Shown: in pieces, positions 38,698 to 50,389 of the stretch
Layout of the letters: each line of letters begins with the position of its first letter
Position numbering within the stretch: position 1 is the stretch's first letter
Source: Biostraticola tofi
Lineage (GTDB): Bacteria > Pseudomonadota > Gammaproteobacteria > Enterobacterales > Enterobacteriaceae
Assembly: GCF_004343195.1 (NCBI RefSeq)
Contig: NZ_SMCR01000001.1
Span: forward strand, 594,054-658,053
Direction of reading: 5' to 3'
DNA length: 64,000 nt
Notes under the pieces: generated by a model
What the model was told of the DNA's origin: nothing
The model's database searches: none
Seen by the model: the letters and a program-made list of their open reading frames with translations, nothing else
Made by a program: the position numbers and the translations under genes

Positions 38698-40434
38698 TTA
38701 CGGCTGCCAGGGAAGTACCCCGGCAGGCAGGCGTTTGCGGGCAGCGGACAGCAGCAGCATCATCAGCAACACCGCCAGCACCATCAGGCAGCCGACCGCT
38801 GCGGACAGGGTCGGCGCGCCACCCTCCTCAAGAAAAATGATCATCGGCCCTATGGTTTGTACCCGGGCGGAGACCAGCAGGATAGAGATTTGAATTTCAT
38901 TGAAGGCGCTGAGAAACACCATGATGGCGCCGGCCGCTACTGCGGGCGCGGCCAGTGGGCCGATGATATCGCGCAGCCGGGCCATAAAGCCGGCCCCGCA
39001 CACCCGCGCCGCTTCATCCAGCGAAGGCTCCAGCTGCGCATAGCCGGACAGGGCCGGCCTCAGCACCAGCGCCAGATAATTGGCCAGATAAGCCGCCAGG
39101 ATGACCCACACCGATCCGTAAAGACTGATGGTGGTCCAGGGCAGCGGCGGCAGAAAGAACAGCATCGCGGCGATGCCGATAACAATCCCCGGCAAGGCAT
39201 AGGCCAGCTCGGTGGAAAACTGCATGAACCGCATCCAGGGACGGCGACGCCAGGTCAGGAAGTAGCCCAGCAGCAACGCCATGACCATCAGCACCAGCGC
39301 GGTGCCGGCGCTCAGCCCCAGGCTGGTGATAAACGCCTGGCGTATCGCCTGATGATGCAGTAGCGCCTGAAGATAGTTATCAATCGTCAGGCTATGCCAG
39401 TTCAGCGGCTGGCCGTAGCCGCGCGTCAGGGAACTGACCAGCAGCGCCGACAGGGGCAGCAGCAGCGTCGCCAGCATCAGCAGCCAGGCCAGGCTTTCCG
39501 ACAGCAGCCGCCAGCGGCCCAGCGGCATCAGCGACTGACCGGCACCCTTGCCGCCGCCGACCCGCACATCCAGGCGCTGACCAAGCCAACCGGCAATCAT
39601 CAGCCCCGACAGGGTAATCAGCGCCATCAGCAGCGACAGTACCGCCATATCCGGCAAAGCCTGGGGACCGCTGCCGTTCAGGCGCTGGTAAATCAGCGTG
39701 ATAAGCGTCGGCATGCGCGCCGGAATACCCAGCATCGCCTGGATGCCGAAATTACCCGCCGCCGCCACGAAGGATAACGCGCCGCCGGCATACAGCGCAC
39801 TGCGGGCCAACGGCAGAATAATGGTAAACACCAGCCGCCAGGGCCCGGCCCCGCCGGCGCGGGCCGCTTCCAGCAGATCGGCCGGGATACGCCTTAAGGC
39901 GGCGCGCACCGTCAGAAATACCAGCGGCGCATTATGCAGTCCCAACAGCAGAATGATACCCCCAGCGGAATACAGCGGATGACGGCCGCTGCCCGCCGGG
40001 CTGATGCCGATCAGATTCAGCAGCGGACTGCCGGGAGACCAGGCCTGCAGCCAGGCCAGGGCGCTGACCTGCGGCGGGATCATCAGCGGCAGGATAAAGA
40101 CAAACACCCAGGCCGGCTTGTGCCGCATATCGCTAAGCTGCACCAGCACGGCCGCCAGGGTGCCGAGCAACAGCGCCAGTGCGGTAGATCCCAGCGCCAG
40201 CCACAGCGTATTGAAGGTGGCCTGCACCACCCGCGGCTGGGCCAGCAACCGGTCAAGGCGGGACAGGTCCAACTGTCCCTGGGGTGCCAGCGCAGTCCAG
40301 ACAAGCCGTCCCAGCGGCGCCAGCGATAGCAGGAAAATCATCACCGCCAGAGCGATAAGCAGCCATTTTTCCGTCCCGCCGCCCCGGGCAGCGGGCGGCG
40401 GAGGCCTGCGCCAGTTTCCGTCCAGTACCGTCAT
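38698..40434 (-). CDS. ABC transporter permease, fused double-domain (FbpB/PhnUV class)
   Basis: 578 aa from the ATG at 40434, 4 bases after the binding-protein stop; an upstream in-frame ATG at 40506 would overlap that gene by more than 60 bases and is rejected. Twelve hydrophobic helices in two halves, each with an EAA loop (AALRRIPADLLEAARAGGAG; SLDEAARVCGAGFMARLRDI). Fused permeases of this type belong to the iron(III)/hexose-phosphate/2-aminoethylphosphonate/putrescine importer class. Middle gene of the operon. Confidence 0.88.
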   Translation of the reverse strand: MTVLDGNWRRPPPPAARGGGTEKWLLIALAVMIFLLSLAPLGRLVWTALAPQGQLDLSRLDRLLAQPRVVQATFNTLWLALGSTALALLLGTLAAVLVQLSDMRHKPAWVFVFILPLMIPPQVSALAWLQAWSPGSPLLNLIGISPAGSGRHPLYSAGGIILLLGLHNAPLVFLTVRAALRRIPADLLEAARAGGAGPWRLVFTIILPLARSALYAGGALSFVAAAGNFGIQAMLGIPARMPTLITLIYQRLNGSGPQALPDMAVLSLLMALITLSGLMIAGWLGQRLDVRVGGGKGAGQSLMPLGRWRLLSESLAWLLMLATLLLPLSALLVSSLTRGYGQPLNWHSLTIDNYLQALLHHQAIRQAFITSLGLSAGTALVLMVMALLLGYFLTWRRRPWMRFMQFSTELAYALPGIVIGIAAMLFFLPPLPWTTISLYGSVWVILAAYLANYLALVLRPALSGYAQLEPSLDEAARVCGAGFMARLRDIIGPLAAPAVAAGAIMVFLSAFNEIQISILLVSARVQTIGPMIIFLEEGGAPTLSAAVGCLMVLAVLLMMLLLSAARKRLPAGVLPWQP

Positions 40435-40438
40435 CGGC

Positions 40439-41431
40439 TCAGCCGCCGAAGATGTCGACAAAACGGTCGCGAACCGCCTGGTCATCGGCCAGGGCCTGGT
40501 CGACATCCAGCGGCAGCAGCTTGATGTCGCTCAGCGGCGCAAAGCCCTCAGGCGCCGGCACCTGTGAATCTATCGGCCGGTTGCCTTGCCGGGCCACCAG
40601 TTCCTGTCCCTGACGGGAAATCACAAAACGGACAAAGGCTTTGGCGGCCGCCAGATTGTGCGCGTCCTTCAGGATCGCCACCGGTTCAGTGATAAACGAT
40701 ACCCCTTCTTTCGGGTAGCTGATATCCACCGGCGATCCCTGCTGTTTGGCCCGGAGAATATCGGCATCGGCAATCATGCCGTATTTGGCCAGGCCGCCGG
40801 CCACCGCCTGCAGCGCCGGCCCGTTACCGCCCTGTGGAGCGATATCGTTATCTGCCAGCTGCTGATAAAATGTCCAGCCCAGCGACGGGGTATGGATAAG
40901 GGTATGCAAGTGATTTAACGCCGCCCCGGAATACAGCGGGCTCGGCACAGCGACCTGGCCGCGATTTTCCGGTTTCGTCAGCGCCTGCCAGCTGTCCACC
41001 GCCGTGGCCCGGGCGGTATTGCGCGCAATGACGGTGGCAATCACTTTGGTGCCGAACCAGGTTTTCTGTGGATCATAGAAACGCGGGTCCAGCTGGCCGA
41101 CCGGCGCTTCGGCCCAGGGCAGCAGGTGGCCCTCTTTTTTTAACTGTCCCAGGTTGATGTTATCGGCCACCAGCAGGACGTCTGCCTTCATGCCGCCGGC
41201 CAGCATTTCGGTGCGCAATATATTCATCAGTTGGCTGGTGCCATTGCGCGACCATTCAACCTTGATATTCGGATAAGCCTGGTTAAAGGCGCTGACCGTC
41301 TGCTGGGCAATGTCCGGCGCCTGGGAGGTATACAGTACCAGCCTGCCGGCAGGACTTTCGGCGGCCAGGGCCTGCATACTCAGCAAACCGGCAATCAACA
41401 CTGTTTTGATAGGCAAGGTCTTAATACGCAT
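40439..41431 (-). CDS. periplasmic solute-binding protein of ABC importer
   Basis: 330 aa from the ATG at 41431, which has an AGGAA ribosome site and starts a good signal peptide ([19 protein letters not shown] ... ALAA-ES). A longer frame to 41806 only overlaps the ATPase gene and is not real. Seen: RLVLYTSQAPDIAQQTV, SRNGTSQLMNILRTEM, ADVLLVADNINLGQLKKEG, and the C-terminal FRDIFGG-like end. Cluster of the iron/AfuA/PhnS-type binding proteins. The ligand is not deducible; the paired hydrolases favour an organophosphorus or sugar-phosphate compound over iron. Confidence 0.87.
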   Translation of the reverse strand: MRIKTLPIKTVLIAGLLSMQALAAESPAGRLVLYTSQAPDIAQQTVSAFNQAYPNIKVEWSRNGTSQLMNILRTEMLAGGMKADVLLVADNINLGQLKKEGHLLPWAEAPVGQLDPRFYDPQKTWFGTKVIATVIARNTARATAVDSWQALTKPENRGQVAVPSPLYSGAALNHLHTLIHTPSLGWTFYQQLADNDIAPQGGNGPALQAVAGGLAKYGMIADADILRAKQQGSPVDISYPKEGVSFITEPVAILKDAHNLAAAKAFVRFVISRQGQELVARQGNRPIDSQVPAPEGFAPLSDIKLLPLDVDQALADDQAVRDRFVDIFGG

Positions 41432-42548
41432 GTTCCATTCCTGTGGAGGTAAGTGCTTTCGCAAAAGGCGGTAATGAGGAGGAGGATGGGCCGATGATCC
41501 AGCCATCGGCCAGCGCCAGGCTGAGAGCGGCGCCCACCGCCGGTGCCTGGCCCGGCGGGCAGTACAGCGACAGCAGCGCCGCGGGATATTGAGGTATCTG
41601 GCAATCAATCTGGACATCGGCGCCCCGGTAGCTGACGCGCCTGACAATGGCGGCGATGCCCGGGGCTTCCGGCGGCGCCAATCGCAGGTCTTCCCGGTGA
41701 AAAGCCAGCTGGGCTTCGGCCACCGGCCGGTCGCCATGGCAACGGACCCGTACCTGCTGATGACACAGCCGCGCCGTCGCCCGACCGCGTCCGTCCGGCA
41801 CCACATCGGCTACCGGCATCACCATGCCATCGCCGATAAAGCGGGCGACCATGGCATTGGCCGGCTGGCGGTAGAGCTGTTCAGGCGAGCAGAACTGCAT
41901 CACTCGGCCTTGGTCCATGACCACGACCCGATCGGCCAGCGCCATCGCTTCACGCTGATCGTGGGTGATGTACAGCAGAGTGGCCTGGGTGTGACGATGA
42001 AATTTCTCGAACTCGGCCTCCATGGCGGCGCGCAGATGCACATCCAGGTTAGCCAGTGGTTCATCCAGTAGCACCACCTGCGGCCGCGACACCATGCAGC
42101 GCGCCAGCGCCACCCGCTGACGCTGGCCACCGGAAAGATCCGCCGGACGGCGTTGGCCATAGCCCTGCAGACCGACCAGCTCCAGAGCGGAATCAATCCG
42201 CTGCCGCCGTTCGCCGTCGGCCACCTTGGCGATTTTAAGGCTGTAACCGACATTTTCGGCGACCGTCATATGGGGCCACAGCGCATAGTTCTGAAAGACG
42301 ATGCCCAGTTGCCGCTGCTCTGGCGGCAGATGACGACCGGTGGACGACATCAGCCGGTCGCCCAGATAAATTTCGCCGCCGTCTACCGGCTCAAAACCGG
42401 CCAGAGTGCGCAGCAAGGTGGTTTTACCACTGCCGGAGGGGCCCAGCACCGCGACGAACTCCCCGCTGCCGATCTGCAGGCAGATATCATCCAGCACCTG
42501 TTGGCCGGCATAAGACTTGCTAAGATGGCTGATACGGATTTCTGACAT
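41421..42548 (-). CDS. ABC transporter ATP-binding protein (FbpC/PotA/PhnT class)
   Basis: 375 aa. Seen: Walker [13 protein letters not shown]-loop [18 protein letters not shown], signature [19 protein letters not shown], Walker [18 protein letters not shown]-switch [15 protein letters not shown], and a C-terminal TOBE-like regulatory domain from about residue 240. Overlaps the binding-protein gene by 11 bases, the coupling expected of one operon. First gene of the operon, with a 167-bp gap to divergent yohJ. Confidence 0.93.
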   Translation of the reverse strand: MSEIRISHLSKSYAGQQVLDDICLQIGSGEFVAVLGPSGSGKTTLLRTLAGFEPVDGGEIYLGDRLMSSTGRHLPPEQRQLGIVFQNYALWPHMTVAENVGYSLKIAKVADGERRQRIDSALELVGLQGYGQRRPADLSGGQRQRVALARCMVSRPQVVLLDEPLANLDVHLRAAMEAEFEKFHRHTQATLLYITHDQREAMALADRVVVMDQGRVMQFCSPEQLYRQPANAMVARFIGDGMVMPVADVVPDGRGRATARLCHQQVRVRCHGDRPVAEAQLAFHREDLRLAPPEAPGIAAIVRRVSYRGADVQIDCQIPQYPAALLSLYCPPGQAPAVGAALSLALADGWIIGPSSSSLPPFAKALTSTGMEHAY

Positions 42549-42715
42549 AACCTTTGAACATCCTGACGCAGGGCCTATGGAAATTAAACGTTCCCACCCT
42601 AGCGACCGATTGTTGCAATGAAGTGACAGCCTAGGCTGGGCAGAAATTTCGTGATCTGTAGCAGGTTTTCATTTTTAATTGTATGATGAATGCATGACGC
42701 ATTGAGGTGGATATA

Positions 42716-43123
42716 ATGAGCCGCTTATTATCTGACTGTTGGGCATTGCTGCGCGCCTTTGCCATGATTTATCTGTGCCTGTTTATCGGCAATCTGCTGT
42801 CGAGCCTGCTGCCGATGACCATTCCGGGCAGCATCATCGGTATGCTGGTGCTGTTCTTGCTGCTCTCATTGCAAATCATGCCCGCCGCCTGGCTCAAACC
42901 CGGCTGTCATCTGCTGATCCGCTATATGGCGCTGCTGTTTGTGCCTATCGGCGTCGGGGTGATGAACTACTACAGCCAGATTTCCGCTCAGCTCGGGCCG
43001 CTGGTGGTCTCTTGCGTGGTCAGTACCCTTATCGTGATGCTGGTGGTCGGATTCAGCTCCCATTATGTCCATCGGGAACGTCCGGTGGTCGCCGCGCCGG
43101 CGAAAAAAGGAGATCGAGGATGA
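42716..43123 (+). CDS. yohJ: YohJ, CidA/LrgA-family small membrane protein
   Basis: 135 aa from the ATG at 42716 (GAGGTGG ribosome site just before; a GTG at 42707 lies inside that site). Four hydrophobic helices; [22 protein letters not shown] and [12 protein letters not shown] are the CidA/LrgA pattern. The family acts in holin-like or small-metabolite export with a CidB/LrgB partner. Overlaps yohK by four bases (ATGA). Confidence 0.93.
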   Translation: MSRLLSDCWALLRAFAMIYLCLFIGNLLSSLLPMTIPGSIIGMLVLFLLLSLQIMPAAWLKPGCHLLIRYMALLFVPIGVGVMNYYSQISAQLGPLVVSCVVSTLIVMLVVGFSSHYVHRERPVVAAPAKKGDRG

Positions 43124-43815
43124 TAGCCAATATCTGGTGGTCGCTGCCGCTGACGCTTATGGTTTTTTTTGGCTCTCGTCGGCTGGCGGCCCGTTTTCGC
43201 ATGGCGCTGCTTAATCCTTTGCTTATCTCGATGGTGGTGATTATCCCGCTGCTGCTGGCCACCGGTATTCCCTATGAGCGCTATTTTGCCGGCAGCAAGC
43301 TGCTCAATGACCTGCTGCAGCCGGCGGTAGTGGCGCTGGCGTTTCCGCTGTATGAACAGCTACACCAGATCCGGGCGCGCTGGAAATCGATCATCAGCAT
43401 CTGTTTTATCGGCAGCGTCACCGCCATGGTGACCGGCACCGCCATCGCTCTGTGGATGGGCGCCAGCCCGCAGATGGCAGCCTCGATACTGCCCAAATCG
43501 GTGACCACGCCGATTGCCATGGCGGTAGCCGATTCGATTAACGGTATTCCGGCCATCAGCGCCGCCTGCGTGATTTTCGTCGGTATACTGGGGGCGGTAT
43601 TCGGCCATACGCTGTTCAATCTGCTGCGCATCACCACCAAAGCCTCGCGCGGGCTGGCGATGGGCACTGCCGCCCATGCCCTGGGCACCGCCCGCTGCGC
43701 CGAAATGGATTATCAGGAAGGGGCATTCAGCTCTCTGGCGCTGGTGATATGCGGCATCATTACCTCATTGATTGCACCGTTTCTGTTTCCGGTCATGCTG
43801 CAATTATTTGGTTAA
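43120..43815 (+). CDS. yohK: YohK, CidB/LrgB-family membrane protein
   Basis: 231 aa. Start is the ATG at 43120 inside the yohJ stop (overlap ATGA), with GGAGATCGAGG ahead; the longer open frame from 42739 only shadows yohJ. Eight or so helices; [21 protein letters not shown] and [17 protein letters not shown] are family hallmarks. Partner of YohJ in a putative murein-hydrolase-export or carbon-metabolite export pair, in E. coli order yohJ-yohK-cdd. Confidence 0.95.
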   Translation: MIANIWWSLPLTLMVFFGSRRLAARFRMALLNPLLISMVVIIPLLLATGIPYERYFAGSKLLNDLLQPAVVALAFPLYEQLHQIRARWKSIISICFIGSVTAMVTGTAIALWMGASPQMAASILPKSVTTPIAMAVADSINGIPAISAACVIFVGILGAVFGHTLFNLLRITTKASRGLAMGTAAHALGTARCAEMDYQEGAFSSLALVICGIITSLIAPFLFPVMLQLFG

Positions 43816-43902
43816 AATTCGCCTTGATAAGGGATTGATCGTATTTATCCTCGCCTCGAGCGTTTAGAATAGGCCGGTGTCCAGCCGCTGTGAGAACACG
43901 CT

Positions 43903-44895
43903 ATGCAATCACGTTTTACTTTACCGCTGTCTGCCCTGGATCCGGCGCTTAAGACTGCGCTGACGCCGCTGCTCGCCTCGCCGGACTTTGCCGGGGTGAT
44001 CGACGCCGAACAGGTCAGCCGTCTGCTGCAGGCCACCGGCCTGGAGGTGGACCGGTTATGCTTTGCCCTGCTGCCGGTGGCCGCCGCCTGCGCCCTGGCG
44101 CCCATTTCCCGGTTTACTGTCGGCGCGGTCGCCCACGGCGTCAGCGGTACGCTCTATCTGGGCGCCAATATGGAATTCATCGGCGCGCCGCTGGCGCAGA
44201 CGGTGCACGCCGAACAAAGCGCCATCAGCCATGCCTGGCTGTGCGGCGAAAGCCGACTGGCCGGCATCACCGTCAACTACACGCCCTGCGGCCACTGTCG
44301 GCAGTTTATGAATGAACTTAACAGCGGCACTGATCTACGGATATCGCTGCCTGGCCGCGCGTCCCAAACGCTGGGGCACTATCTGCCCGATGCCTTTGGT
44401 CCGCGTGATCTGGCGATCGACGCGCTGCTGCTTGATGAAGTGCATCATGATTACCGGATTGGTCCGGCCGAGGGTGCCCGGTGCGCAACGCCGGGCGACG
44501 TGGTACCCCGCCGGCAGGTGACCTCGGCCGCTGCGGCTGAGGCCGCAGGCCCGGCTTCGCTGCCGGCCGGGGATCCGCTATCCCAGTTGGCGTTGGCGGC
44601 GATGAACCGCAGTCACGCCCCTTACAGCCAGGCGCACAGCGGGATGGCGCTGGAGCTGGTCGATGGGCGGATCTTTGCCGGCCGCTATGCTGAAAATGCC
44701 GCGTTCAATCCCAGCCTGCCGCCGCTGCAGTCCGCCCTTATCATGATGAACCTGGCTGGCGGCCAGACCGGCGAAATTCGCCGGGCGGTGCTGGCCGAGC
44801 GTGAAAACGCCGCGTTTAGCCAATGGGACGCTACCCGCGCCACCCTGGCGGCGCTGGGCGTCAAGCAATGCTATCGCCTGGGCGTGGTGGACTGA
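43903..44895 (+). CDS. cdd: cytidine deaminase with an inserted inter-domain linker
   Basis: 330 aa; E. coli Cdd has 294. Hydrolytic deamination of (deoxy)cytidine to (deoxy)uridine. Seen: catalytic [11 protein letters not shown] with the proton-shuttle glutamate, zinc ligands in [27 protein letters not shown], and the C-terminal non-catalytic domain [18 protein letters not shown] with [14 protein letters not shown]. The extra ~36 residues (44464-44572, Ala/Pro/Arg-rich, [16 protein letters not shown] at their end) lie exactly between the two domains, so activity should be kept. Confidence 0.95.
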   Translation: MQSRFTLPLSALDPALKTALTPLLASPDFAGVIDAEQVSRLLQATGLEVDRLCFALLPVAAACALAPISRFTVGAVAHGVSGTLYLGANMEFIGAPLAQTVHAEQSAISHAWLCGESRLAGITVNYTPCGHCRQFMNELNSGTDLRISLPGRASQTLGHYLPDAFGPRDLAIDALLLDEVHHDYRIGPAEGARCATPGDVVPRRQVTSAAAAEAAGPASLPAGDPLSQLALAAMNRSHAPYSQAHSGMALELVDGRIFAGRYAENAAFNPSLPPLQSALIMMNLAGGQTGEIRRAVLAERENAAFSQWDATRATLAALGVKQCYRLGVVD

Positions 44896-44990
44896 TGCCC
44901 GCCTGTTTGCCAGCCATCCGCTAACGGGTTTTTCGCCGATGCGCCCTGGCCCTTGGCCTGTTTTTTTTTGCATAAAAAAGAGTCATTGCG

Positions 44991-46688
44991 ATGGAATTAG
45001 AACATGAAAACAAACGTCCGCTGTATATCCCTCATGCGGGCCCTATCCTGCTGGAATTCCCGCTGCTGAACAAAGGCAGCGCCTTTTCCCAGGAAGAACG
45101 AGACGACTTCAACCTTCATGGCCTGCTGCCCGAGACGGTCGAGAATATCGAAGAGCAGGCTGAGCGCGCCTGGCGCCAGTATCAGGAATTCAACCACGAC
45201 ATCGAAAAACACGTCTACCTGCGCAATATCCAGGACACCAACGAGACGCTGTTTTACCGTTTGCTGGACGGGCACCTGAGCGAAATGCTGCCGATTATCT
45301 ATACCCCGACGGTCGGACAGGCCTGCGAGCATTTCTCCGATATCTACCGGCGGGCGCGCGGGCTGTTTATCTCCTATAACAACCGCGACAAAATCGACGA
45401 CATGCTGCAGAACGCCACCAAGCAGCATGTGAAAGTGATTGTCGTCACCGATGGCGAACGCATCCTCGGCCTGGGCGATCAGGGCATCGGCGGTATGGGT
45501 ATTCCTATTGGCAAGCTGTCTCTTTATACCTCCTGCGGCGGCATCAGCCCGGCCTATACCCTGCCGGTAGTGCTGGATGCCGGCACCAACAATCCCCAGC
45601 GGCTGAACGATCCGCTGTATATGGGCTGGCGGCACGAACGGGTAACCGGCGAAGAGTACCGTGATTTCGTCGATGCGTTTATCCAGGCGGTCAAACGCCG
45701 CTGGCCTGACGTGCTGCTGCAGTTCGAAGATTTCGCCCAGAAAAACGCCACGCCGCTGCTGGACCGCTACCGCGATGAGTTGTGCTGTTTTAACGATGAT
45801 ATCCAGGGCACCGCCGCCGTGACGCTGGGCTGCCTGCTGGCCGCCAGCCGTGCCGCCGGCAAACGTCTGCGCGACCAGACCGTGGTGTTCCTCGGCGCCG
45901 GCTCCGCCGGTTGCGGCATCGCCGAGCAGATCGTCGCCGAGATGCGCGCCGAAGGGCTCAGCGAAGACCAGGCTCGCGCCCGGGTGCTGATGGTCGACCG
46001 CTACGGCCTGCTGACCGACAAAATGACCAATCTGCTGGATTTCCAGCAGCGCCTGGTGCAGCGCAGCGACGAGGTGACCGGCTGGGCAGCCGAGGGGGAT
46101 TCGATTTCTCTGCTCGATGTGGTGCGCAATGCCCATCCGACGGTGCTTATCGGCGTCTCAGGCCAGCCGGGTCTGTTTACCGAAGCCATTATCCGCGAGA
46201 TGCATGCCCACTGCGACCGTCCGATTGTCATGCCGCTGTCCAACCCGACCTCGCGCGTGGAAGCGACGCCGGAAGATATCATTACCTGGACCGGGGGCGC
46301 GGCGCTGGTGGCCACCGGCAGCCCGTTTGCGCCGGTGAAATTCCGCGATAACACCTATCCGATAGCCCAATGCAATAATGCCTATATCTTCCCGGGCATC
46401 GGCCTGGGCGTATTGGCGACGAAAGCCAGCCGGGTCACAGAGACCATGCTTATCGCCGCCAGCCGGGCATTGGCCGACTGTTCGCCGCTGGCCAACGGCA
46501 GCGACGGCGCGCTCTTGCCGGATATCAACGATATCCAGGGTGTCTCCAAAGTGATTGCCATGGAAGTCGGTAAAGCCGCCCAGGTGCACGGCGTAGCGAC
46601 CGTGACCTCTGAGCAGGCGTTGTCGGTAGCCATCGAGCATAACTTCTGGCGTCCGCAGTATCGCAACTATAAACGGACCTCGTTCTGA
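44991..46688 (+). CDS. maeA: NAD-dependent malic enzyme
   Basis: 565 aa, same length as E. coli MaeA. Oxidative decarboxylation of malate to pyruvate with NAD+. Seen: the catalytic tyrosine motif [35 protein letters not shown], metal-binding [11 protein letters not shown], and the nucleotide site [15 protein letters not shown] poor palindrome (GGCCCTTGGCC) followed by a T-run just upstream at 44950-44970 could end cdd. Its position between cdd and sanA differs from E. coli. Confidence 0.97.
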   Translation: MELEHENKRPLYIPHAGPILLEFPLLNKGSAFSQEERDDFNLHGLLPETVENIEEQAERAWRQYQEFNHDIEKHVYLRNIQDTNETLFYRLLDGHLSEMLPIIYTPTVGQACEHFSDIYRRARGLFISYNNRDKIDDMLQNATKQHVKVIVVTDGERILGLGDQGIGGMGIPIGKLSLYTSCGGISPAYTLPVVLDAGTNNPQRLNDPLYMGWRHERVTGEEYRDFVDAFIQAVKRRWPDVLLQFEDFAQKNATPLLDRYRDELCCFNDDIQGTAAVTLGCLLAASRAAGKRLRDQTVVFLGAGSAGCGIAEQIVAEMRAEGLSEDQARARVLMVDRYGLLTDKMTNLLDFQQRLVQRSDEVTGWAAEGDSISLLDVVRNAHPTVLIGVSGQPGLFTEAIIREMHAHCDRPIVMPLSNPTSRVEATPEDIITWTGGAALVATGSPFAPVKFRDNTYPIAQCNNAYIFPGIGLGVLATKASRVTETMLIAASRALADCSPLANGSDGALLPDINDIQGVSKVIAMEVGKAAQVHGVATVTSEQALSVAIEHNFWRPQYRNYKRTSF

Positions 46689-46702
46689 TCGACTCCGGCA
46701 CC

Positions 46703-46722
46703 GGCCCCGCTTCGGCGGGGCT
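46703..46722 (+). terminator. hairpin after maeA
   Basis: GCCCCGCTTCGGCGGGGC forms a 7-bp G+C stem with a TTCG tetraloop, 15 bases after the maeA stop. No T-run follows, so it is a strong hairpin but not a textbook terminator. Confidence 0.6.
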
Positions 46723-46860
46723 GACGCGTGATATGCCGCGCATACGCTATATTCCGCGCATAATTGCAACGATAGCCGCAGGATGGACACTGCACGCCTT
46801 GCGTCGGCCTGAGAGGTAAAGTAGCCTTGGTGCTATGACATTCCAGCAGGAACCGGTTAA

Positions 46861-47764
<904 letters not shown>

Positions 47765-47766
<2 letters not shown>

Positions 47767-47790
47767 AAAAAATGCCCGCATAGCGGGCAT
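47765..47790 (-). terminator. Rho-independent terminator of mglBAC
   Basis: Minus strand ATGCCCGC-TA-TGCGGGCAT followed by eight T. It lies 27 bp beyond the mglC stop and touches the sanA stop on the other strand. Confidence 0.92.
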
Positions 47791-47816
47791 TCAGCCGTGG
47801 CTTCCAGCCGGTAGGC

Positions 47817-48827
47817 TTATTTTTTCTTGGCGTATTTCAGCGAGTCCAGGGCGACGGCGAAAATAATGATCGACCCCTTGATGATGTACTGCCAGTAAGG
47901 GTTAACGCCGATATAGGTCAGGCCGTAGTTGATAACGGTAAAGATGATGACCCCGGTCACGACCCCCGCCACGGTGCCGACGCCGCCGGCGAACGATACC
48001 CCACCCACCACGCAGGCCGCTATCGCATCCAGTTCATACATAAAGCCCAGGTTGTTGGTGGCGCTGCCGATACGGCCGGCTTCCAGCATCCCGCCGAAGG
48101 CATAGAACACCCCTGACAGGGCATAGATCATGATAAGGTTCAGCGGGACATTCACGCCGGAGACTTTGGCGGCTTCCGGGTTGCCGCCGATAGCGAAGAT
48201 GTTTTTACCAAAGCGGGTTTTGTTCCACAGCACCCAGACAAACAGGATAGCAATCACCGCATAGAAGGTAATATACGACAGTTTGAAATCGCCGATGCGC
48301 AGGAAGCCCTGGGCAAAGGTCGAGAAGTGGGATTCAAAACCGGCAATCGGCGATGCCCCCACCACATCGTAATACAGCGAGTTGATGCCATAGACGATGA
48401 TCATGGTGCCGAGGGTGGTAATAAACGGCGTCACATTCAGATACGCAATAACAATACCGTTAATCAGGCCAATCAGCGCGCCAATGATACAAACGGTCAG
48501 GATCACTACCGGAATAGGCAGGCTCTGCATATCAGGAAAGACTTTATTGACGTTGTCCATCGACTGCAAAAGCGTTGCCGCCACCACCGCGGCCAGGCCA
48601 ACCTGGCGACCGGCCGACAGGTCGGTCCCTTGGGTGACAATCAGCCCGGCCACGCCGAGGGCGATAATAATACGCACCGAGGACTGGGTCAGGATATTAC
48701 TCAGGTTCATCAGACTGAGGAAGGTCGGATCCTGGAAAATAATGATCGCCAGCAGCACCAGCAACACCACATAAATACCGCCCTCTTTTAAATAAGTGAG
48801 CAGGCTTTTTTTATTTAACGCATTCAT
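47817..48827 (-). CDS. mglC: galactose/methyl-galactoside ABC importer permease
   Basis: 336 aa, eight to ten hydrophobic helices. Seen: ILTQSSVRIIIALGVAGLIVTQGTDLSAGRQVGLAA, the family's early conserved block, LNVTPFITTLGTMIIVYGIN, AIGGNPEAAKVSGVNV and ACVVGGVSFAGGVGTVAGV. Homodimeric membrane channel of the Mgl system. Follows mglA by 17 bp. Confidence 0.97.
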   Translation of the reverse strand: MNALNKKSLLTYLKEGGIYVVLLVLLAIIIFQDPTFLSLMNLSNILTQSSVRIIIALGVAGLIVTQGTDLSAGRQVGLAAVVAATLLQSMDNVNKVFPDMQSLPIPVVILTVCIIGALIGLINGIVIAYLNVTPFITTLGTMIIVYGINSLYYDVVGASPIAGFESHFSTFAQGFLRIGDFKLSYITFYAVIAILFVWVLWNKTRFGKNIFAIGGNPEAAKVSGVNVPLNLIMIYALSGVFYAFGGMLEAGRIGSATNNLGFMYELDAIAACVVGGVSFAGGVGTVAGVVTGVIIFTVINYGLTYIGVNPYWQYIIKGSIIIFAVALDSLKYAKKK

Positions 48828-48844
48828 GATAACGACCCTTAAAA

Positions 48845-50365
48845 TTAGAGGTGCAGGGAAGCAAGACGTAAAATTTCATTCTGGGAGGTTTCCTTGGTAT
48901 TCACGATGCCCGAAACCAACCCATTGCTCATCACCAGGATCCGGTCGGTAATACCCAGTAATTCTGGCATTTCAGATGAAATGATGATGATGCCCTTGCC
49001 ACGTTTGGCCAGTTCGGTAATCAACTGATAGATTTCAAACTTGGCCCCTACATCAATACCGCGCGTGGGTTCGTCCAGCATCAGTATTTCCGGTTGGGTG
49101 AGCAGCCAGCGACCAATAATCACTTTTTGCTGATTGCCGCCCGATAATGATCCGATATTTGTGTGATGGCCAGGGGTCTTTACCCGCATTGAATCGATAA
49201 CCCACTGGATATCACTCTTCATGCGGCGGTTATCCAGCAGACCGATTTTGTTTTTGTAGTTACGTATATTGGAAATAAGCGAATTAAAGCCAACGTCGAG
49301 AAAAGCATAAATACCGGTTGCCCGGCGTTCTTCGGTCACCAGGGCAAAGCCATGGTTTATCGCTTCGTTGGCGGAATTATTATTGATGCTTTTGCCATGC
49401 AGCTTAAGCGTGCCGCTGACTTTCTCCCTGACGCCAAAAATAGTTTCAACGATATCGGTACGACGCGCCCCCACCAGACCGGCGATACCGAGAATTTCAC
49501 CCTGGTGCAAATCAAATGAAACATCGCGAATCGACGGCTGGCGCAATGACGTCAGGTTTCTGACCTCGAATATCACTTCACCCGGTTTGCCTTCACGGTC
49601 AGGGAAGCGCTGGCTCAGCGAGCGTCCGACCATCATCGAAATGATCTGATCCATGGTCAGCCCCTGGACCGGCTGGGTAGCAATCCACTGGCCGTCGCGC
49701 AGGATGGTGATTTCATCACACAGCTGGAATATTTCTTCCATCTTATGGGAAATATAGACAATGCCGCAGCCGCGCTCCTTCAGCTTACGGATAATACTGA
49801 ACAGATGGTTGACCTCTTTTTCGGTCAGCGACGAGGTTGGCTCATCCATAATGACAATTTTGGCGTCATAGGAAAAAGCCTTGGCAATTTCAATCATCTG
49901 CATCTGGGAAACGGATAACGTGGAAACTTTATCCCTCGGGTCGATATTGATATCCAGTTCTTCAAATATGGCTTTGGTATCGCGATACATTTTGCTCTGA
50001 TCAACAAACAACCCCTTGCGCGGATAGCGCCCGAGCCACATGTTGTCCATTACCGTACGCTGTAATACCAGGTTCAGTTCCTGATGCACCATTGAAACGC
50101 CGTGCTCCAGCGCCTCCTTGGTACTTTTGAAATTAACCTCTTCGCCTTTAAAAATAATGCTGCCGGCATCCTTGCTGTAAATACCAAACAGGCATTTTAA
50201 TAATGTGGACTTGCCCGCACCGTTTTCGCCCATTAAGGCGTGAATGGAGTGAGCCTTTACATTCAGGTTCACATCATCCAGCGCTTTAACCCCTGGAAAT
50301 GATTTTGAGATATGCTTCATTTCCAGCAGCCACTGACTGGGCTGTTCGGTTGTTATGTCGGCCAT
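48845..50365 (-). CDS. mglA: galactose/methyl-galactoside ABC importer ATPase
   Basis: 506 aa with two ABC modules, as for sugar (CUT2) importers. N-terminal half: Walker [24 protein letters not shown] signature, Walker [12 protein letters not shown]-terminal half: degenerate first motif [16 protein letters not shown], signature [29 protein letters not shown]. Powers galactose and methyl-galactoside uptake with MglB and MglC. Confidence 0.98.
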   Translation of the reverse strand: MADITTEQPSQWLLEMKHISKSFPGVKALDDVNLNVKAHSIHALMGENGAGKSTLLKCLFGIYSKDAGSIIFKGEEVNFKSTKEALEHGVSMVHQELNLVLQRTVMDNMWLGRYPRKGLFVDQSKMYRDTKAIFEELDINIDPRDKVSTLSVSQMQMIEIAKAFSYDAKIVIMDEPTSSLTEKEVNHLFSIIRKLKERGCGIVYISHKMEEIFQLCDEITILRDGQWIATQPVQGLTMDQIISMMVGRSLSQRFPDREGKPGEVIFEVRNLTSLRQPSIRDVSFDLHQGEILGIAGLVGARRTDIVETIFGVREKVSGTLKLHGKSINNNSANEAINHGFALVTEERRATGIYAFLDVGFNSLISNIRNYKNKIGLLDNRRMKSDIQWVIDSMRVKTPGHHTNIGSLSGGNQQKVIIGRWLLTQPEILMLDEPTRGIDVGAKFEIYQLITELAKRGKGIIIISSEMPELLGITDRILVMSNGLVSGIVNTKETSQNEILRLASLHL

Positions 50366-50389
50366 AAATTGTACCCGGCTAAGATAGGC

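Noticed and set aside
40439..41806. 455-codon frame for the binding protein including a long N-terminal extension
   Set aside because: The first 125 codons run through the ATPase gene in another frame. The ATG at 41431 has a ribosome site and a signal peptide.
42739..43815. 358-codon frame starting inside yohJ
   Set aside because: The front part is a shadow of yohJ; the YohK protein starts at 43120 with a typical four-base overlap.
44997..46136. 379-codon frame opposite maeA
   Set aside because: Antisense shadow of malic enzyme; no known motif.
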